Of a stretch of 8,534 nucleotides of DNA, positions 6,630 through 8,534 are shown in pieces. The DNA comes from Thermoleophilaceae bacterium (GTDB taxonomy: Bacteria > Actinomycetota > Thermoleophilia > Solirubrobacterales > Thermoleophilaceae). The position numbers were made by a program, and so were the translations under genes. Location: contig JACCTJ010000165.1 of the NCBI GenBank assembly GCA_013812485.1, forward strand, positions 1 through 8,534, read 5' to 3'. How positions within the stretch are numbered: position 1 is the first letter of the stretch; every line of letters begins with the position of its first letter. The notes beneath the pieces are model-generated. The model was not told where the DNA came from, did no database searches, and was given only the letters and a program-made list of their open reading frames with translations.

Positions 6630-6635
6630 GGAAAG
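6630..6635 (+). promoter_or_regulatory. Ribosome binding site of the metalloprotease gene
   Basis: GGAAAG ends 7 nt before ATG 6643. It is a moderate match to the Shine-Dalgarno sequence but supports this ATG over the in-frame starts at 6463 and 6604. Confidence 0.45.
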
Positions 6636-6642
6636 AACCGAG

Positions 6643-7719
6643 ATGCAAGGACGCATATTCCTAGCGGCCGCCATGGCTCTGGCCAGCGCGGTCTTCGTCG
6701 CACCCGCCGCCGCCCACCAGGCTTCGAGCGTCGACGCCCGGATCGACCAGGCGCTCGCGGGCGCGCGACCGGGGCAGTTCGTGCAGGTCAAGCCCTTCGG
6801 TCCGACGCGAAGGGCATCCGACGGTCTGCTCGAGATCCGGCTCGCCGGCGGTCAGGTCGTGAAGACCCACGGGCTCGACCCCGAGCCTCCGGTGACCGCG
6901 GCCGATGCCGCCGCCGGCGGCGCTCACCCGGAGCGAGGCCTCAACTGCGCCGACCTGCCCCGCCTGCAGGTGCTCTACGTGCATCCATCCGACCGACCGA
7001 ACCGGTTCTCGAAGTCGATGTACGAGCGCATTCGCACCTACATGCGCCGGATGAGCCATCGGTTGAACGCGGACGCTCTCAGCTCGAGCCAGGGGAGGAT
7101 CGGCGCCGACTACCGGGTTCGCTGCAAGTCCTCGGGCGAGATCGACATCCGAGCCCTCGAGACGAGGACCACGGCCGCCCGGGACGACTGGTCAATCATC
7201 CAGGCAGATCTCAAGAGGGCCGGCCACGACTCCCGGCAGGGCAAGTATCTGGTCTGGTACGACGATCCGGTCGAACGGGGTTGTGGACTCGGCAACATCG
7301 AAGGGGACGACACCAAGTCGGCAAGTAACCGCCACAATGTCAGGCCGTTCTACGCCGTCGTCTGGGGCAACATCGGCACGAGGATCTGCTGGAACTGGCG
7401 GGTCGGGATGCACGAGAACGGACATAACATGGGCGCGGTCCAGTACGCGGCTCCGCGCTCATCCGGCGATAAGTGGCACTGCAACGATGGTCTCGACTTG
7501 ATGTGCTACGCGGACGGCGGTGACAAGAGCAACTACAGCGTCAGACGGTGCGATAATGCGGTTTTCGACTGCGGGAAGGACACGTACTTCGACACTCTGA
7601 CCGAGCCGGGCGAGTGGCTCCGTGGACACTGGAACATCGGATGGAGCGGCAACCGCTTCTTGGACTTCTCGCGCCCGGACGCGCCAAGGCCCTCAGCAGA
7701 AGCGGGCTCAGGCCGCTGA
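6643..7719 (+). CDS. Secreted zinc metalloprotease, metzincin-like with altered third ligand
   Basis: A 358-residue exported protein. Residues 1-24 form a signal peptide (MQGRIFLAAAMALASAVF, cleavage likely after PAAA). Residues 25 to about 105 are a probable propeptide or N-terminal domain. The catalytic domain carries HENGHNMGAVQ at 257-267: the two histidines and the glutamate of an HExxH zinc site and the metzincin glycine G264 are present, but the usual third ligand His/Asp is Q267. A Met-turn-like DLMCY follows at 285-289 (M287), and H279 in KWHCND lies between. Eight cysteines (102, 161, 214, 249, 280, 288, 303, 310) allow four disulfides, as expected outside the cell. Similar HExxHxxGAVQ...MCY proteins are, to my memory, widespread in Actinomycetota as uncharacterised metalloproteases. 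An ATG at 6604 would add 13 residues including three arginines and is a possible alternative start. The gene has clearly lower G+C than topB (about 58-62% in three counted lines). It lies 55 bp before the LARTG protein gene. Confidence 0.85.
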   Translation: MQGRIFLAAAMALASAVFVAPAAAHQASSVDARIDQALAGARPGQFVQVKPFGPTRRASDGLLEIRLAGGQVVKTHGLDPEPPVTAADAAAGGAHPERGLNCADLPRLQVLYVHPSDRPNRFSKSMYERIRTYMRRMSHRLNADALSSSQGRIGADYRVRCKSSGEIDIRALETRTTAARDDWSIIQADLKRAGHDSRQGKYLVWYDDPVERGCGLGNIEGDDTKSASNRHNVRPFYAVVWGNIGTRICWNWRVGMHENGHNMGAVQYAAPRSSGDKWHCNDGLDLMCYADGGDKSNYSVRRCDNAVFDCGKDTYFDTLTEPGEWLRGHWNIGWSGNRFLDFSRPDAPRPSAEAGSGR

Positions 7720-7762
7720 CTTGAGTGTCTCCCCCATGCCGGCGTCCATCAACCACTCACCC

Positions 7763-7768
7763 AGGAGA
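7763..7768 (+). promoter_or_regulatory. Ribosome binding site of the LARTG protein gene
   Basis: AGGAGA lies 6 nt before ATG 7775, a strong Shine-Dalgarno match at ideal spacing. It fixes the start against the longer open frame that begins inside the metalloprotease gene. Confidence 0.75.
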
Positions 7769-7774
7769 AAGGCC

Positions 7775-8272
7775 ATGTCCTCACATACCTCGTGCCGCCG
7801 ACTTGCTGCTGCGCTCTCGGCGCTTTGCGCTCTCGTAGCGATCATTCCCACCGGTGTCACCTTAGCCGCCGATTCGACCGGCAAGCCGGGCGGGGGGAGC
7901 TACGACGCCGGACCAACTCCGCCGGAGATCAACAACCCCACCGGCGACGAGCCGACAGACGCCGGCCCGACCCCCCCCGACATCGGCCTTCCGCCCGAAG
8001 ACGGACCCGAGACTGCTGGCCCGACCCCGGGCGACGTCGGGCTGCCGCCCGACGCGGATGATGTCGGAGACCACATTGACCAAGAGCTTTCGACCGACTC
8101 CGCAGACGCCTCGGCCGTCTCGAACAGCGAGACCCAGGGGGGGAGCGACAGTCAGACCTCCGTCCGCGACGTCACCTTGGCCCGCACCGGTTTTCCCGTG
8201 CTCCTTCTCGCCTCGCTCGCCGGGGTATCGCTCGCGGCCGGCCTAGGCCTACTCGGGCTGCGCCGCGACTGA
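7775..8272 (+). CDS. Small proline-rich repeat surface protein with LARTG sorting signal
   Basis: A 165-residue protein with the full plan of a sortase substrate. A signal peptide (about 1-31: basic start with R8 R9, hydrophobic core LAAALSALCALVAIIP, cleavage near TLA-AD) is followed by three degenerate 18-residue repeats (44-97) built on AGPTPP/DI/GLPP, then a Ser/Thr/Asp-rich stretch (98-134). The C-terminus has LARTG at 135-139, a hydrophobic span (about 140-162) and the tail RRD. LAXTG is the motif reported for class E sortases of high-GC Gram-positives, so the protein is probably linked to the cell wall and displays an acidic, extended stalk with no recognisable globular domain. It follows the metalloprotease by 55 bp on the same strand and may be co-transcribed. 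No homolog is recognised; it may be a surface spacer or adhesin-like stalk, or a substrate of its neighbour. Confidence 0.8.
   Translation: MSSHTSCRRLAAALSALCALVAIIPTGVTLAADSTGKPGGGSYDAGPTPPEINNPTGDEPTDAGPTPPDIGLPPEDGPETAGPTPGDVGLPPDADDVGDHIDQELSTDSADASAVSNSETQGGSDSQTSVRDVTLARTGFPVLLLASLAGVSLAAGLGLLGLRRD
7904..8065 (+). repeat. Three tandem 54-bp coding repeats
   Basis: Units at 7904-7957, 7958-8011 and 8012-8065 each encode 18 residues and begin [DT]AGPTP. Units two and three share the GLPP segment as well, while unit one differs there (NNPT). The repeats are degenerate at DNA level, so they are old or conserved for protein shape. They belong to the LARTG protein. Confidence 0.8.
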
Positions 8273-8280
8273 CGGACGAC

Positions 8281-8534
8281 TCAGCGAGCTCGCGCGAGCT
8301 CCTCGTGCCCGGAGTCGGCCAGCGGGTGCAGGAGCTCGGGCGGCCGACCGTCCTCGATGACCACGCAGCGGCCGGGCCAGTACGGACTGTCGTTCGGCTG
8401 CGTGGCCAGGAAGAGCGGTGAGTAGACCCAGCTGCCCGTGTTCACGAGCCGCGTCGGCGGCCGGCCGCCGCGCGCGGCGAGCGTCCACTCCTCGAGGTCG
8501 TGCGGCAACGGACCGGGGCGGTGGGTGTGTCCGA
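8281..8534 (-). CDS. Calcineurin-like metallophosphoesterase, C-terminal part (5' end beyond window)
   Basis: About 84 residues of a protein that enters from the right edge and ends at TGA 8281-8283. The visible part begins GHTHRPGPLP, which is the last metal-binding motif (GHxH) of the calcineurin-like phosphoesterase superfamily, followed after about 20 residues by LVNTGSWVYSPLF, the strand that typically follows it. The N-terminal metal-binding motifs (DxH, GDxxD, GNHE) would lie outside the window. The substrate cannot be told from this part. A TTG inside the frame at 8508 is not the start, because the GHTH motif lies upstream of it. The gene converges on the LARTG protein gene with only 8 bp between stop codons, and no terminator is seen between them. 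Confidence 0.82.
   Translation of the reverse strand, partial: GHTHRPGPLPHDLEEWTLAARGGRPPTRLVNTGSWVYSPLFLATQPNDSPYWPGRCVVIEDGRPPELLHPLADSGHEELARAR

Noticed and set aside
6463..6642. Sixty-codon extension of the metalloprotease upstream of its signal peptide
   Set aside because: The extension is Arg-rich, covers a hairpin, and would bury the signal peptide. ATG 6604 remains possible but has no Shine-Dalgarno sequence.
7622..7774. N-terminal extension of the LARTG protein overlapping the metalloprotease gene
   Set aside because: The strong AGGAGA before ATG 7775 and the signal peptide starting there show the true start; the extension is out-of-frame metalloprotease sequence.
8238..8250. Short palindrome GGCCTAGGCC near the end of the LARTG gene as a terminator or operator
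   Set aside because: It encodes part of the hydrophobic anchor of the protein, is only 10 bp and has no supporting context.
1..8534. CRISPR arrays, tRNA or rRNA genes, insertion sequences, integrases or phage genes
   Set aside because: No spaced repeats, tRNA-like cloverleaf, transposase or integrase motif was seen on either strand; the only tandem repeat is the coding one at 7904-8065.

Overview
The window is high-GC bacterial DNA: hand counts of single 60-base lines inside the topoisomerase gene give 73-77% G+C. It codes densely on both strands. The gene content (a CvpA/trypsin fusion like mycobacterial MarP, an LAXTG sorting signal, a secreted metalloprotease type common in Actinomycetota, several genes without ribosome binding sites) points to an actinobacterium. 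A deep lineage such as Thermoleophilia/Solirubrobacterales is my best guess, but this is inference and not proven by any marker here.

Layout. Positions 1-1417 (minus strand) hold a zinc-ribbon/FHA protein followed by a ParA-type ATPase that runs off the left edge. From 1516 to 6414 (plus strand) come a SRPBCC-fold protein, a lipoprotein, a membrane-anchored MarP-like serine protease and a topoisomerase III. After a 228-bp gap with two GC-rich hairpins there is a pair of exported proteins: a metalloprotease (6643-7719) and a small repeat-containing surface protein with a LARTG sorting signal (7775-8272). The right edge carries the C-terminal part of a metallophosphoesterase on the minus strand, convergent with the surface protein and only 8 bp from it.

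How the genes may work together. The FHA and ParA genes could be one transcription unit combining phosphothreonine recognition with a positioning ATPase. The lipoprotein and the MarP-like protease are 24 bp apart and both act at the outer face of the membrane. The metalloprotease and the LARTG protein are 55 bp apart, both are exported, and the metalloprotease gene has visibly lower G+C than the genes to its left, so they may form a cell-surface module acquired or evolved separately. No sortase is present in the window.

Two kinds of gene start are visible. Four genes (parA, SRPBCC, lipoprotein, topB) have a TANNNT hexamer ending only 9-10 nt before the start codon, and three of them lack any Shine-Dalgarno sequence, which predicts leaderless or nearly leaderless mRNAs. 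In contrast the FHA gene and the two exported-protein genes carry ribosome binding sites. No RNA gene, CRISPR array, insertion sequence, integrase or phage gene was seen, and I found no clear case of a wholly undescribed system. The most unusual items are the metalloprotease active site and the LARTG repeat protein beside it.
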